Part shown: one piece after another, positions 1 to 8,974 of the stretch
Position numbering within the stretch: position 1 is the first letter of the stretch
Layout: the number at the start of each line of letters is the position of its first letter
Assembly: GCF_000379465.1 (NCBI RefSeq)
Contig: NZ_KB905465.1
Span: forward strand, 203,306 to 267,305
DNA length: 64,000 nucleotides
Source of the DNA: Sciscionella marina DSM 45152
GTDB lineage: Bacteria; Actinomycetota; Actinomycetes; Mycobacteriales; Pseudonocardiaceae
Reading direction: 5' to 3'
The notes under the pieces: generated by a model
What the model was told of the DNA's origin: nothing
Seen by the model: only the letters and a program-made list of their open reading frames with translations
Databases searched by the model: none
Program-made: the position numbers and the translations under genes

Positions 1-314
1 CCACCTCCGCGCTCGATGTCTCCGTGCAGGCACAGATCATCAACCTGCTGCTCGAACTCCAGGAACAGCATCGCTTCGCCATGGTGCTCGTCACGCACGA
101 CCTCGCCGTCGCCAAGGTCCTCGCGGACGACATTCTCGTGCTGCGCAAGGGAACCACCCGATTCTACGGCGATGTGCACGAGCTGCTCACGCCGAGCGGG
201 CCGCTCGACGAATACGTCGCCGGTCTCGTGGACACCTCCCGGGCCAGCGAACTCAGCTCCGAAAGGCCCGTGCCACCACGACACCAGGACCTGACCTTCC
301 TCACCGGGGCTTGA
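1..314 (+). CDS. Oligopeptide/dipeptide-type ABC transporter ATP-binding protein, 3' end only
   Basis: The reading frame is already open at the left edge and ends at TGA 312-314, so only the last ~103 residues are present. The visible part begins with the D-loop TSALDVSVQAQI, the hallmark of DppD/DppF/OppF/GsiA-type ATPases, followed by the H-loop VLVTHDLAV that carries the switch histidine. Family knowledge: such subunits hydrolyse ATP at the inner face of the membrane to drive import of oligopeptides, nickel or similar solutes. The last ~40 residues (after LLTPSGPLDEYVAGL) are weakly conserved tail. The Walker A and signature motifs, the start and the permease genes lie outside the window, so the substrate cannot be told. 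Confidence 0.85.
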   Translation, partial: TSALDVSVQAQIINLLLELQEQHRFAMVLVTHDLAVAKVLADDILVLRKGTTRFYGDVHELLTPSGPLDEYVAGLVDTSRASELSSERPVPPRHQDLTFLTGA

Positions 315-405
315 ACGAGAGCCCGGGTTCCGGGTGGCGGTTATCGGACAGGGCTTGTCGCTCACGGGCCCCGCTCCGGCCCCGGTCTCCCCTAATCTCC
401 CGGGT

Positions 406-804
406 ATGACCGCTGTCCTCAGCCGCACCCGGGACCCCGAACTGCTCGCCGAACTGTCCCGGCGACTGGTGCCGGACGAGATGTGGCTCGTGATCGAGCC
501 GCTGCTCCCGGCAGGCCACCCACGCCCGCAGGGCGGAGGGCGGACCCGCGTCGGCGATCGAACCGTGTTCACCGCGATCGTGTTCATCGTGACCACCGGC
601 TGCGCCTGGCGACACCTCCCGCCGTTGTTCGGGGTCACCGTTCCCACCGCACATCGCCGATTCTGCGAATGGACCGAGGCCGGGCTGTGGTCCGCGCTCG
701 ATCATGCGGTGCGCGGGGAACTGAGCTGCCAGTGCCTCATCGACTGGTACCAGACGATCCTGGACAACGTCTCCGTACGCGCCGGGAGGCAGTCGGCCTG
801 CTGA
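406..804 (+). pseudogene. Truncated IS5-family transposase (N-terminal half)
   Basis: The frame encodes 132 residues that match the N-terminal DUF4096 region of IS5-type transposases: LVPDEMWLVIEPLLP near residue 22, then TVFTAIVFIVTTGCAWRHLP and FCEWTEAGLW. In intact elements this part is followed by a DDE nuclease domain of ~130 residues; here the frame leaves homology after DWYQTILDN and stops at 802-804. No second half follows in any frame and I see no clear terminal inverted repeats. The open frame extends upstream to 334, but ATG 406 fits the usual family start. I read it as a remnant of an old insertion next to the transporter gene, not a working transposase. Confidence 0.75.
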
Positions 805-806
805 TC

Positions 807-845
807 AGCCAACCCGGCGGCAGCGTCGCCTCGGTTGGCTGTTTT
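807..845 (+). terminator. Candidate intrinsic terminator
   Basis: AGCCAACC (807-814) pairs with GGTTGGCT (833-840), with a smaller GGCG/CGCC stem inside, and is followed by GTTTTC. It lies directly after the transposase remnant and before the DeoR promoter. Confidence 0.5.
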
Positions 846-881
846 CACAGGTAACCATGCCTACTTAGCCATGAGCACGCC

Positions 882-910
882 TTGACATCCCACAGAGAAC
901 AAGGTAAAAC
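882..910 (+). promoter_or_regulatory. Sigma70-type promoter of the DeoR gene
   Basis: A perfect -35 hexamer TTGACA (882-887), a 17-bp spacer and the -10 TAAAAC (905-910) predict transcription from about 917. This places the in-frame ATG at 914 upstream of the transcript start and so supports the start codon at 989. Confidence 0.6.
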
Positions 911-988
911 AACATGGGCGGGTCATGCCCTGAGCCAAGCGGTTCCAGGGAGGTCGTGAGCTTCCGTCCGAGATTGGGAGACGACGAG

Positions 989-1774
989 ATGTTCGCTCTC
1001 GAACGCCGGCAATTCATCGTGCAGGAAGCACAGAAACACGGCAGCGTCGACGTGGCGAGCCTCGCCGCCACCATCAGGGTCACCACCGAAACCGTCCGCC
1101 GTGATCTCACCCTGTTGGAACAACAGAACATACTCCGCCGCGTACATGGCGGGGCCGTACCGGTCGAGTTCGTCAACCCGGTACCCGGCCTGGCCGAGCG
1201 CCCCGACATCATGGCGAGCGCGAAACGCGCGATCGGAAAGCGTGCTGTCGCCCTGCTTCCGCGAACCGGCACGATCCTGATCGACGCGAGCACGACGACC
1301 GCACAACTCGCCGCGGCGATCCCGGAGGACCGGGAACTCACCGTCATCACCAATGCCCTGCCGATCGGCGAGTCCATGGTCCGGCTGCCGCTGCTCACGG
1401 TCCACCTGCTCGGCGGCCGCCTCCGGCCCTCGAGCCTGGCCACGGTCGATCACTGGGCACTCGAGCAGCTCGATTCCCTCGATGTGGATGTCGCGTTCAT
1501 CGGCACCGACGGGATTTCGCCGACCAGAGGATTCTCCACCCCGAATTCCTTCGAATCGGCCATCAAGCGCGCCATGGTCAAGTGCGCCAAGAAAGTGGTC
1601 GTGCTCGCCGACAACACGAAAATGGAGAACTCGTTCATGTCCGTGTTCGCCCCGCTGGACAGCGTCGACGTGCTCGTCACCGACTCCGGCGCACCGCGGG
1701 AAAAGATCGCCGCGCTGCGCGGGACCGGCCTGCAGATTGAACTGTCCCGCCATCTCGGCCGCGCGGAGTCCTGA
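989..1774 (+). CDS. DeoR/GlpR-family transcriptional regulator
   Basis: A 261-residue protein with an N-terminal winged helix (ERRQFIVQEAQKHGSVDV then VTTETVRRDL, the DeoR signature, ~residues 5-40) and a C-terminal DeoR sensor domain with the sugar-phosphate-isomerase-like fold (GTILIDASTTTAQLA, TVITNALPI, HLLGGRLRPSS, AFIGTDGIS). Members repress sugar or polyol catabolic genes and are released by a phosphorylated intermediate. The start at 989 is chosen because GGGAG sits 8 nt upstream and the promoter at 882-910 would exclude the ATG at 914. The gene stands alone: no sugar kinase or transporter is adjacent, so the target cannot be inferred. A second DeoR protein is at 31533-32303. Confidence 0.85.
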   Translation: MFALERRQFIVQEAQKHGSVDVASLAATIRVTTETVRRDLTLLEQQNILRRVHGGAVPVEFVNPVPGLAERPDIMASAKRAIGKRAVALLPRTGTILIDASTTTAQLAAAIPEDRELTVITNALPIGESMVRLPLLTVHLLGGRLRPSSLATVDHWALEQLDSLDVDVAFIGTDGISPTRGFSTPNSFESAIKRAMVKCAKKVVVLADNTKMENSFMSVFAPLDSVDVLVTDSGAPREKIAALRGTGLQIELSRHLGRAES

Positions 1775-1963
1775 GTGAACGGTTCCCTGCCCCGGTCCGC
1801 GCAGTGAGTGACGGCCGTTCTCGCCGTCACGAATGAAGTGGAGCGAGACGAGAATCCGCTCGGCACTGGTCCACAGTTCACTACTCGTCATGAGCGATCA
1901 CGGCACGGTAGACCGAGAAACCTCCTCGATCCAGGACCGCGCATCCGGGCGTAATCTGACCGG

Positions 1964-2827
1964 ATGATCGACCACCCCGCGGTTCCCGAAGCCGTACGAG
2001 CGCCGGTCCGGTTCGGCACCGCGGAGCTGAGCCCGGACGAGACCGCCGCGCACCGGTGGCGGATCCTCGTCGACGGTGTCCTGCAGTCCTATGTGGACCT
2101 TGCGGACCCGGGCAACCTGATACTGCCCTACACGAACTGGATGGCCTCGACGATCGAGGAGCACTGGGCCGGGGAACGACCGCTGGCCGCGGTGCACATC
2201 GGCGGTGGCGGCTGTTCCCTTGCCCGCTATCTCGCCCGGACGCGCCCCGGATCGGCGCAGACCGTGTTCGAGCTCGATGAACCGCTCACCGGTCTCATCC
2301 GGGAACACCTCGGCCTCGACGATGTTCCCGGGGTGCGGGTCGAAGCCATCGACGGGCGGGCCGGGATCGAGCGGTTGCCCGGGCGGTCCATGGATCTCGT
2401 GGTATTGGACGCTTTCCGGGCGGGTGCTCCGGACACCGGGATGGCCACGGTGGAATTCCTCGAACGGATCGCGCGCGTGCTGCGCCCCGGCGGGCTGTAC
2501 CTGGCCAATGTGTGGGGTGCCGGCCAGCTGGACTTCCTGCTCGGCGCGGCCGCCGGGATGGATGTGGTGTTCTCGCGGATGGCCGCCCTCTCCGAGGCCG
2601 GGGTCTTCATGCGGGTCCGGCCGGGCAATGTGGTGCTCGCCGGGGTGCAGGCCCCGCCGCCGGACCGGGAACTCGGCGGCTGGGCCGCGGGCACCGGTGG
2701 CGAGGTGTTCTGCCTGGACCCGGCCACGCTGGCGGCCGCCTGCGGAACGGCTGCCCCGCTGACCGGTTCCGGGGACGGGTACCCGGAACCGCCGCCGGTG
2801 CGCCCCTGGCCCCGCCTGGACACCTGA
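1964..2827 (+). CDS. Spermidine-synthase-like SAM-binding protein
   Basis: A 287-residue protein with the Rossmann fold of the SpeE/polyamine synthase superfamily. Residues ~35-65 (VDGVLQSYVDLADPGN, LPYTNWM) resemble the synthase N-terminal sheet; HIGGGGCSLARYLART is motif I for the nucleotide, QTVFELDEP the acidic end of strand 2, and DLVVLDAFRAG the post-strand-4 loop. Actinobacterial relatives are usually annotated as fused or stand-alone spermidine synthase-like proteins, but many do not make polyamines. The last ~40 residues are Pro/Gly-rich. There is no SpeD, SpeH or arginine decarboxylase nearby, so the donor and acceptor are unknown. The gene appears monocistronic, facing the convergent gene at 2950-3519. 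Confidence 0.7.
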   Translation: MIDHPAVPEAVRAPVRFGTAELSPDETAAHRWRILVDGVLQSYVDLADPGNLILPYTNWMASTIEEHWAGERPLAAVHIGGGGCSLARYLARTRPGSAQTVFELDEPLTGLIREHLGLDDVPGVRVEAIDGRAGIERLPGRSMDLVVLDAFRAGAPDTGMATVEFLERIARVLRPGGLYLANVWGAGQLDFLLGAAAGMDVVFSRMAALSEAGVFMRVRPGNVVLAGVQAPPPDRELGGWAAGTGGEVFCLDPATLAAACGTAAPLTGSGDGYPEPPPVRPWPRLDT

Positions 2828-2949
2828 ACCGGCCCGGTCGGTGGTGGCCGGACGGAGCCTGTTCCGGCACGGCGGAGCCGCTTTCGCTCCCAGGCGCCCG
2901 GGACCGCCGTCCCGTCCCGGCACGCAAGCCAGGTCAGGACATCTTTCTC

Positions 2950-3519
2950 CTAATCGAAGGGCATCGGGGCGAGGTTCTTGTTCGCGGGGCAGGGATTCGC
3001 GAAATCGGGCAGGCCGATGCTGGGCCCGTTCGGGATTCCCATCGACAGCATCCACGAGTAGAGGCTGTAGACGACCGCGTTGAGGTTGTCGCAGAACGGC
3101 CCCAGCACCGTGCCGGTGACATCGGCCTTGCGCTGGATCATGCCGCGCAGCTCGTTCTCGTAGGGTCGCAGGTTCTTCTTGATCTCGGCGGAGTTCGGGA
3201 CTCGCGAACGGTCCACGGAATCGAGGTAGTCGTGTACCTGGGTGCGCACCTGCTCCGGATCCCGTTGCGTCAGCGGCACACCGGCCGGCGCGCTGCTCGG
3301 CTTCGGGATGGCCTTCGGCTGTCGCGGTGCCGGTGCCGGTGCCGGGGAACGGCGGGCCTGCTCGTTCTGCACCGCGGCGCGCACCTTGGCCGAGGACTCC
3401 GCCGGTGATTCGGGCGCGGCCTGCTTGATGTGGCCCCCGCCCTGGATCCCGGCGAAAATCACGACGAGCGCGACCAGTGCCGCCACCGCGAGCGCCGCTA
3501 TGCCAGCTCTTTTCACCAT
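2950..3519 (-). CDS. Membrane-anchored or exported protein of unknown function
   Basis: A 189-residue protein beginning MVKRAG and a hydrophobic helix (IAALAVAALVALVVIFAG, residues 5-22) that acts as signal anchor. Then follows a ~55-residue linker rich in Ala, Pro and Ser (PAPAPAPRQPKAIPKPSSAP) and a compact soluble domain of ~100 residues with two cysteines (FCDNL and NPCPA). I do not recognise the domain. The layout, anchor plus Pro-rich stalk plus small outer domain, suggests a cell-envelope protein. It lies 40 bp downstream of the antigen-85-like esterase on the same strand and may share its transcript, which would fit a role in the envelope. Confidence 0.7.
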   Translation of the reverse strand: MVKRAGIAALAVAALVALVVIFAGIQGGGHIKQAAPESPAESSAKVRAAVQNEQARRSPAPAPAPRQPKAIPKPSSAPAGVPLTQRDPEQVRTQVHDYLDSVDRSRVPNSAEIKKNLRPYENELRGMIQRKADVTGTVLGPFCDNLNAVVYSLYSWMLSMGIPNGPSIGLPDFANPCPANKNLAPMPFD

Positions 3520-3559
3520 GATGTTCTTCCCTGTCGGTCAGGTCGTATCGCCGGAAGCC

Positions 3560-4546
3560 TCAGAAGCCCTGGGTCAGCAGGGGCCAGGCACGTTTGAGCT
3601 CGTGAATCCAGTAACCCCACATGTGGGTTCCCGGGCCGTAGAAATGCGTCGTGATCGGGATTCCCAGCCGGTTGAGCTTGTTCACGAACATCAACGAGTT
3701 CGGCAGGGCCGGCATCTCGAACATGTTCAGCCCATTGTCGGTGATCAGGTGCAGCGGACCGGGAAAACCGTTCCCGGTGGAGATGAACAACCGCGTTCCG
3801 CGCAGGTTCTCCGCATTGTCATAGGGGTTGTGCGCCTTCCAGATATCGGCCTGCGCGATCGGATCCCCCCAGAGCGCGTCCTGGTCCTGATCGGTGCGGA
3901 AATTGCCGACGGCGACCCCGAAATCGCCGAACATCGAGCGAATGTTCGGTGTGCCACTGAAGGCCGCGGCCGCCTGGAACATGCCTGGCCGCCGGGAGGC
4001 GTACTCCATCGCGCCGTAGGCACCCGCGGAGAGTCCGGCCACCGCGCGCTTCTGCCCGGCGTGGTAATTGCGCTCCAGAATCTGGCGCATCTCGTCGAGG
4101 TGGAACTTCTCCCAGTCCGGCGGCCCGTATTTGCCGTAATTCCACCAGTCCGAGAAGTTCCCGTTCGCCCCGTCGGTCGGCATCGCGATGAGAACGTTCT
4201 TGTCCTTCGCGAAGGCGGCGATATCGGTCAGTTCGGTCCAGGCCCGGAAGTCCTTGGGCTCGCAGCACCCGGGAAGCAGATAGAGGACCGGCCAGGTGCG
4301 TGTGGCTTCCGGCGTCCATCCCGGCGGAAGCAGGAGACGCATCCCCACATTCGCGCCCACCGCCGGCGACTGCATGGTCACGTCCAGCATCTGCCCGTTC
4401 GGCTGGCTCTGCTGGACCACCTTCGCGCCGTCATCGGCCGCGCTCAGCGTGCGCGGTGCCGCACCGGCGAAATTGGCCGATCCGATGCACAGCACCAAGG
4501 CCCCCAGCAGAGCGCACGCGAGCTGCACAGGTCTTCTTGGCTTCAT
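3560..4546 (-). CDS. Secreted antigen-85/esterase-D-like alpha/beta hydrolase
   Basis: A 328-residue secreted protein. The start at 4546 gives a typical signal peptide (MKPRRPVQ, hydrophobic core ALLGALVLCIG, cleavage after NFAGA near residue 29); a longer frame to 4600 would bury it. The mature part shows the putative-esterase/mycolyltransferase fold: VLYLLPGCCEPKDF near the oxyanion region, nucleophile elbow GLSAGAYGAM (Ser173) and a late histidine in GTHMWGYW. Family knowledge: in mycolate makers these enzymes transfer mycolic acids to trehalose or arabinogalactan; in mycolate-free actinobacteria homologues act as secreted esterases. The unknown membrane-anchored gene follows on the same strand. 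Substrate is not deducible. Confidence 0.8.
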   Translation of the reverse strand: MKPRRPVQLACALLGALVLCIGSANFAGAAPRTLSAADDGAKVVQQSQPNGQMLDVTMQSPAVGANVGMRLLLPPGWTPEATRTWPVLYLLPGCCEPKDFRAWTELTDIAAFAKDKNVLIAMPTDGANGNFSDWWNYGKYGPPDWEKFHLDEMRQILERNYHAGQKRAVAGLSAGAYGAMEYASRRPGMFQAAAAFSGTPNIRSMFGDFGVAVGNFRTDQDQDALWGDPIAQADIWKAHNPYDNAENLRGTRLFISTGNGFPGPLHLITDNGLNMFEMPALPNSLMFVNKLNRLGIPITTHFYGPGTHMWGYWIHELKRAWPLLTQGF

Positions 4547-4722
4547 GGAATCGAACGATAACCCCGTAATCCGCGAGGCTGACCTGAAAACCACCTGCAA
4601 CGGGGAACTTTCCGCGGAACCCGTAACGAATCGCGGGGCAAAGCTTTATACGAAAAGCGTTGTGTCGAAACGGTAACCGAAAACGGTGGCCATGAGTACC
4701 CATCGCGATCACCATGGGCCGG

Positions 4723-6192
4723 TCAGACCACGAGCCAGTCCCGCACGGCCACGACCATCGCGGACACATCGGCCTCGGGAACCGCGCGCGCGATATGCCC
4801 GTCCGGGCGGATGAGCAGTCCCGCGAACGTGTTCGAGGACGGCACCCGGTACACATCGAGGTGCTGCCCGCCGAGTCCCGCGAACGCGCCCGCGGGCGTG
4901 GCATCGGCGATCAGGAACCGGTCCGGCCGCAGCAAGCGGAACACGCTCTCGCCGTCCACCCGCAGATCCGGCACCCGTTCGCCGGTGGTCGCCGTACCCG
5001 GATAGCGCACATCGAGCCCGGCAAGCCAGAAGGCGAGGGTTTCCCCGGTGCCGCCCGGACCGGTGATCAGGTCCGTGAACAGCTCGCGGAGCGCCGATCC
5101 CGCCGGGGTGAAGGTGGTCATCAGGCCCGACTGGGCCAGGGTGTTGCGCGCCAGCTGGGCGGACTGCCGCGCGCGCTCGCTGTGGTAGTCGTGCTCGCCC
5201 TCGGTGATCGCGGCGGGCGCGCGGCCACCGAGTTCCGCGGCGAGTTTCCACGCGAGGTTGGCGGCGTCCTGAATCCCGGCGTTGAGCCCCTGACCCCCTG
5301 CGGGGAGATGGATGTGTGCGGCGTCCCCGGCGAGGAACACCCGCCCGCTGCGATACCGCTCGGCGCGGCGGGTGCCATCGTTGGCGGTGGACTTCCAGAC
5401 CACCTCGCGCAGCCCGAAATCGGTGCCCGCGATGCTGTGCAGGATTTCGCGTAACCCGTGCTCGGTGAGCCCTTCGGACTGGCGTGCGCGGACCTGTTCC
5501 GGGCTCAGTCCCGTATCGCCCGGCCGTGCACCGAACACTCGATGCAGCCCGTCCGGCAGCGGGGTGACACTGATCCATCCGCTCTCGTGCGTCCAGTGAT
5601 GCAGCACCTCCGGTGGCGGATCGGCCAGCCGCACATCGGCGACGAACCCGCACAGCGAGGGCAGCGTCCCGGGGTATTCGATCCCGGCGCAGCCACGGAC
5701 CACGCTGCGCGCACCGTCCGCACCGAGCACGTACCGAGCCTCGTGTACCCGCGCACCGGCATGCACCCGAACACCGTCCGCGTGCTGTTCGACCGCGGTG
5801 ACCTCATGCGTATAGCGCACATCCACCCCGTGCGCGGACAGGTGCCCGGCGAGTACCGCTTCGGTGCGGTGCTGGCCGAGCATGAGCACGAACGGATAGG
5901 GCGTCGGCAGTTCGCGGTAGTCCAGCAGTTCCGGCAGCACGGCGAAGTGCACCCGTCCGGTCGGCCGCCCGAGCGCGAGAAGCTCGTCGGTGACCGTGTG
6001 CCCGGTGTCCATCCGGATCGCGTCCAGCAGCTCGAGGGTTCGCGGATGAATGGTCGTCGCCTTGCCCTGGGCTTGCCGCGGCCCCGCCGGACCGCGCTCC
6101 AGGACACGCACCGCTAGCCCGGCCGCGTCCAGCAGCGCGGCCGCGGTCATCCCGACCGGTCCGGCACCGACGACGATGACCTCGGGATTCAC
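4723..6192 (-). CDS. FAD-dependent aromatic monooxygenase (PheA/TfdB type)
   Basis: A 489-residue class A flavoprotein hydroxylase. Near the N-terminus VIVVGAGPVGMTAAALL binds the ADP part of FAD; the FAD/NADPH fingerprint appears as VLGADGARSVVR, and the second FAD motif as VFLAGDAAHIHLPAGGQGLN. Such enzymes hydroxylate phenols, polyketides or antibiotics (including rifamycin and tetracycline in related subfamilies). The start is GTG 6192, overlapping the stop of the upstream membrane gene in a GTGA, which indicates translational coupling; the open frame further upstream to 6522 is the antisense shadow of other coding and is rejected. With the membrane protein and divergent MarR gene it looks like an inducible detoxification unit. 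Confidence 0.85.
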   Translation of the reverse strand: MNPEVIVVGAGPVGMTAAALLDAAGLAVRVLERGPAGPRQAQGKATTIHPRTLELLDAIRMDTGHTVTDELLALGRPTGRVHFAVLPELLDYRELPTPYPFVLMLGQHRTEAVLAGHLSAHGVDVRYTHEVTAVEQHADGVRVHAGARVHEARYVLGADGARSVVRGCAGIEYPGTLPSLCGFVADVRLADPPPEVLHHWTHESGWISVTPLPDGLHRVFGARPGDTGLSPEQVRARQSEGLTEHGLREILHSIAGTDFGLREVVWKSTANDGTRRAERYRSGRVFLAGDAAHIHLPAGGQGLNAGIQDAANLAWKLAAELGGRAPAAITEGEHDYHSERARQSAQLARNTLAQSGLMTTFTPAGSALRELFTDLITGPGGTGETLAFWLAGLDVRYPGTATTGERVPDLRVDGESVFRLLRPDRFLIADATPAGAFAGLGGQHLDVYRVPSSNTFAGLLIRPDGHIARAVPEADVSAMVVAVRDWLVV

Positions 6193-6584
6193 TCGCCACG
6201 CCCCGGACGGAGCAGCCACATCCCGGTGGCGAGCCCGGTGGTCGATGCGATGTGCACGGTCAGCGCCTTCCGGTTCGGTGCCCATGTGCCCGCGGTCGGC
6301 CCTCCGGACCACATCGCGGCGACGAATCCGCCCGTGATGCTGACCATCGCGGCCCACATCCGCCGATCCCGGTGCTCGGTGAGCAGGCCGATCCCGAGCG
6401 CCCCGAAGGCACCGAGAGTGATCAGGGCTTCGCGCGCCATGTGGTACTGCACGTGCCCTGCCCCGTGCCGAGCTTCGGGCGCGCGGTAACTGCTGTCCCG
6501 GATATGCGTGACGGTCTGCCACACCGAGGGTGCCGCTGCCGCCAGTCCGAGCACCGAGGTGGCCAGTCCGATTCGCTTCCGCAT
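6189..6584 (-). CDS. Small four-helix membrane protein, partner of the monooxygenase
   Basis: A 131-residue hydrophobic protein with about four membrane segments (IGLATSVLGLAAAAPSVW; ALITLGAFGALGIGLL; MWAAMVSITGGFVAAMW; IASTTGLATGMWLL). I do not recognise the family. Two ATGs are possible: 6593 has GGAG touching it, whereas 6584 has GGAG at 9 nt, so 6584 is preferred. It is the first gene of a two-gene operon with the FAD monooxygenase and shares an 86-bp intergenic region with the divergent MarR gene. Inference: it may house or deliver a hydrophobic substrate of the monooxygenase. Confidence 0.65.
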   Translation of the reverse strand: MRKRIGLATSVLGLAAAAPSVWQTVTHIRDSSYRAPEARHGAGHVQYHMAREALITLGAFGALGIGLLTEHRDRRMWAAMVSITGGFVAAMWSGGPTAGTWAPNRKALTVHIASTTGLATGMWLLRPGRGE

Positions 6585-6600
6585 CGTCACCATCTCCAAT

Positions 6601-6628
6601 ACGTTAAGCTCAAGAAGATGAACGTTAA
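6601..6628. promoter_or_regulatory. Paired ACGTTAA repeats, candidate MarR operator
   Basis: ACGTTAA occurs at 6601-6607 and again at 6622-6628, exactly 21 bp (two helical turns) apart, in the AT-rich gap between the divergent membrane-protein and MarR genes. The spacing would put two repressor dimers on one DNA face. Confidence 0.45.
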
Positions 6629-6670
6629 TATAATGAGCCTTCGTGTTCCGGTCAACGCCTGTTACTCTTC

Positions 6671-7189
6671 GTGGCTGTGACCTCCGGAACCGATCGCGAC
6701 ATGATCGACGCGCTGATCGAGGCCATCTCGGCCCCGCACGAGGCCGGGACACTCGAAGCCAAGGCGCTCAGCTATCGCATGCGCCGCATCGCGCACCATC
6801 TGGAAACCCGGATGCGGCGCGAACTCGCCCCGCAGGGCATCGAACTGTGGGAACTGGAGATGCTGGCCTGCCTGCGCCGGGCCGAACCCGGTTGCCGGCT
6901 CAGCGCCGGTGAACTGATGCGGCAGCTGCAGTTGACCTCGGGCGCGGTCACCAACCGGGTGTCCCGCCTCGCCGCCAAAGGATGGGTCACGCGCGAGGTG
7001 GACGAGGCCGACCGGCGCAGCGTGAGCGTCGTGCTCACCGAGGAAGGAAGGGGCCGCGCCAAGGCGGTGTTCGGTGGGAAGACCGAGACCGAACGCGAGG
7101 TCTTCTCCCCGCTCAGCCGGGAACGGCAGCGCCGGATCAACGAGGACCTGCGCACCCTGCTGCTCGCGCTGGAGGGCCCCGTGGCGTGA
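6671..7189 (+). CDS. MarR-family transcriptional regulator
   Basis: A 172-residue winged-helix protein: dimerisation helix with SYRMRRIAHHLETRM, core helix-turn-helix LSAGELMRQLQLTSGAVTNR and the wing sequence VDEADRRSVSVVLTEEGR, which has the DxRxxxVxLT signature of MarR proteins. The start is GTG 6671. Members are usually repressors that respond to phenolics, antibiotics or oxidants. It is transcribed away from the membrane protein/FAD monooxygenase operon, the usual arrangement for a local repressor, and the repeats at 6601-6628 are a likely binding site. The N-terminus (~20 residues) is longer than in minimal MarR proteins. Confidence 0.85.
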   Translation: MAVTSGTDRDMIDALIEAISAPHEAGTLEAKALSYRMRRIAHHLETRMRRELAPQGIELWELEMLACLRRAEPGCRLSAGELMRQLQLTSGAVTNRVSRLAAKGWVTREVDEADRRSVSVVLTEEGRGRAKAVFGGKTETEREVFSPLSRERQRRINEDLRTLLLALEGPVA

Positions 7190-7364
7190 CGGCGACGCCC
7201 CGCGGGCCGACCGTGCCCGGTGCCACACGGGGGCACGCCACATCGGCGTGCTGTTGCGGGGATCTCACCACCCGGTTTAGCCTCGATATGCGCAGGATAT
7301 CGGGATATCACTGCCGCAGGACATCGAAGCGCGGGCACCGCGTATTCGAACCGGGAGCGCAACG

Positions 7365-8969
7365 ATGAGCTCACTGACCACCCCGACGAAAACCGCCGGA
7401 GTCGCGCTGAAGCAGGCGAGCAAGGCCGCCGACGAGCTGGACAGCCGCCTGCGGTTCGCGGCGGGCATCCGCCGCCAGTTGAACAAGGTCTTCCCCACGC
7501 ACTGGTCGTTCATGCTCGGGGAAATAGCGCTGTACTCGTTCATCGTGCTGCTGCTTTCCGGCACGTATCTGGCGCTGTTCTTCGACCCCTCGATGCAGGA
7601 GGTCACCTACAACGGCTCGTTCGCGAATCTGCACGGTGTGGAGATGTCGCGGGCCTACGAATCCACCCTGAACATCAGCTTCGATGTGCGCGGCGGCCTG
7701 TTCGTGCGGCAGCTGCACCACTGGGCGGCACTGTTGTTCGTGGCGGCGATGGTGGCGCACCTGTGCCGGATCTTCTTCACCGGCGCGTTCCGCAGGCCAC
7801 GCGAGACGAACTGGTTCGTGGGCGCGTTACTGCTCGTGCTCGGGATGTTCGAAGGCTACTTCGGCTACGGCCTCCCCGACGATCTGCTCTCCGGGATCGG
7901 TATCCGGGCGGCCATGTCCGGCGGAATTCTCAGCGTTCCGCTGATCGGTACCTGGTTGCACTGGCTGATCTTCGGTTCGGAATTCCCGGGTAACGAGCTC
8001 ATTCCGCGGCTCTATACCATTCACATCCTCATTCTTCCGGGAATTCTTCTCGGCCTGATCGCGGTACATCTCGCGGTGGTCTGGTACCAGAAACACACCC
8101 AGTTCCCCGGGGTGCGCCGCAAGGAGAGCAACGTGGTCGGCGTGCGCATCATGCCCGTGTTCGCCGCGAAAGCCGGGGCCTTCTTCGCGGTCGTGCTCGG
8201 ACTGCTCGCCGTGATCAGCGGCATCTTCCAGATCAACCCGATCTGGAATCTCGGCCCGTATTCGACCGGGAAGGTCTCCGCCGGGGTGCAACCGGACTGG
8301 TACATGGGCTGGACCGACGGACTGATCAGGTTGTGGCCGGACTGGGAGATCTATCTCGGCAATTACACGGTTCCCGCGGTTTTCTTCCCGCTCATGGCCT
8401 TCGGTGTGATCATCACGCTGACGATCATGTATCCGGTCATCGAACGCAAATTCAGCAAGGACACGGCACACCACAATGTGCTGCAGCGGCCGCGGGATGT
8501 GCCGGTGCGGACCGGCCTCGGGGCGCTCGCGCTCACGTTCTACGCGGTGATGTTCATTTCCTGCGCGAACGACATCATCGCATTCAAGTTCGACATCTCG
8601 CTGAACGCGATGACCTGGGGCGGGCGCATTCTGCTGCTGATCGGGCCGCCGATCGCCTACTACGTGACCTATCGGATCTGCCTCGGTCTGCAGCGTTCCG
8701 ACCGCGCGATACTCGAGCACGGGATCGAGACCGGGATCATCAAACGGTTGCCACACGGCGAGTTCATCGAGGTGCACCAGCCACTGGGCGGAGCCGATGA
8801 GCACGGGCACGCGATCCCGCTCGAATACCAGGGCGCCTCGGTGCCGAAGAAGATGAACGAGCTCGGCTACACCGGTCGCGGAATGTCCGGGATCTGGCGC
8901 GCGGCCGACCCGCCCGAGGAGATCGAGGCACTCGAGAATGCGCGGCAGGACCAGCACGAACCGCACTGA
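7365..8969 (+). CDS. qcrB: Cytochrome bc1 complex cytochrome b subunit, orphan paralogue
   Basis: A 534-residue actinobacterial-type QcrB. Two haem-ligand pairs are visible: His118/His132 (RQLHHW to MVAHLCR) and His220/His235 (LYTIH to IAVHLAV). The quinol-oxidation motif is PDWY at 308-311, the form normal in actinobacteria, and about eight to nine membrane helices are predicted, with a ~100-residue C-terminal extension. Family knowledge: QcrB oxidises menaquinol in the bcc-aa3 supercomplex and is normally encoded in qcrCAB after ctaE. Here neither qcrC nor qcrA flanks it; the neighbours are MarR and an aldo/keto reductase. It is probably a second, condition-specific copy. It is convergent with the next gene with only 5 bp between stops. 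Confidence 0.9.
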   Translation: MSSLTTPTKTAGVALKQASKAADELDSRLRFAAGIRRQLNKVFPTHWSFMLGEIALYSFIVLLLSGTYLALFFDPSMQEVTYNGSFANLHGVEMSRAYESTLNISFDVRGGLFVRQLHHWAALLFVAAMVAHLCRIFFTGAFRRPRETNWFVGALLLVLGMFEGYFGYGLPDDLLSGIGIRAAMSGGILSVPLIGTWLHWLIFGSEFPGNELIPRLYTIHILILPGILLGLIAVHLAVVWYQKHTQFPGVRRKESNVVGVRIMPVFAAKAGAFFAVVLGLLAVISGIFQINPIWNLGPYSTGKVSAGVQPDWYMGWTDGLIRLWPDWEIYLGNYTVPAVFFPLMAFGVIITLTIMYPVIERKFSKDTAHHNVLQRPRDVPVRTGLGALALTFYAVMFISCANDIIAFKFDISLNAMTWGGRILLLIGPPIAYYVTYRICLGLQRSDRAILEHGIETGIIKRLPHGEFIEVHQPLGGADEHGHAIPLEYQGASVPKKMNELGYTGRGMSGIWRAADPPEEIEALENARQDQHEPH

Positions 8970-8974
8970 CCGGA

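Noticed and set aside
6193..6522. N-terminal extension of the FAD monooxygenase frame
   Set aside because: It overlaps the membrane-protein gene in another frame, and the FAD motif starts a few residues after GTG 6192.
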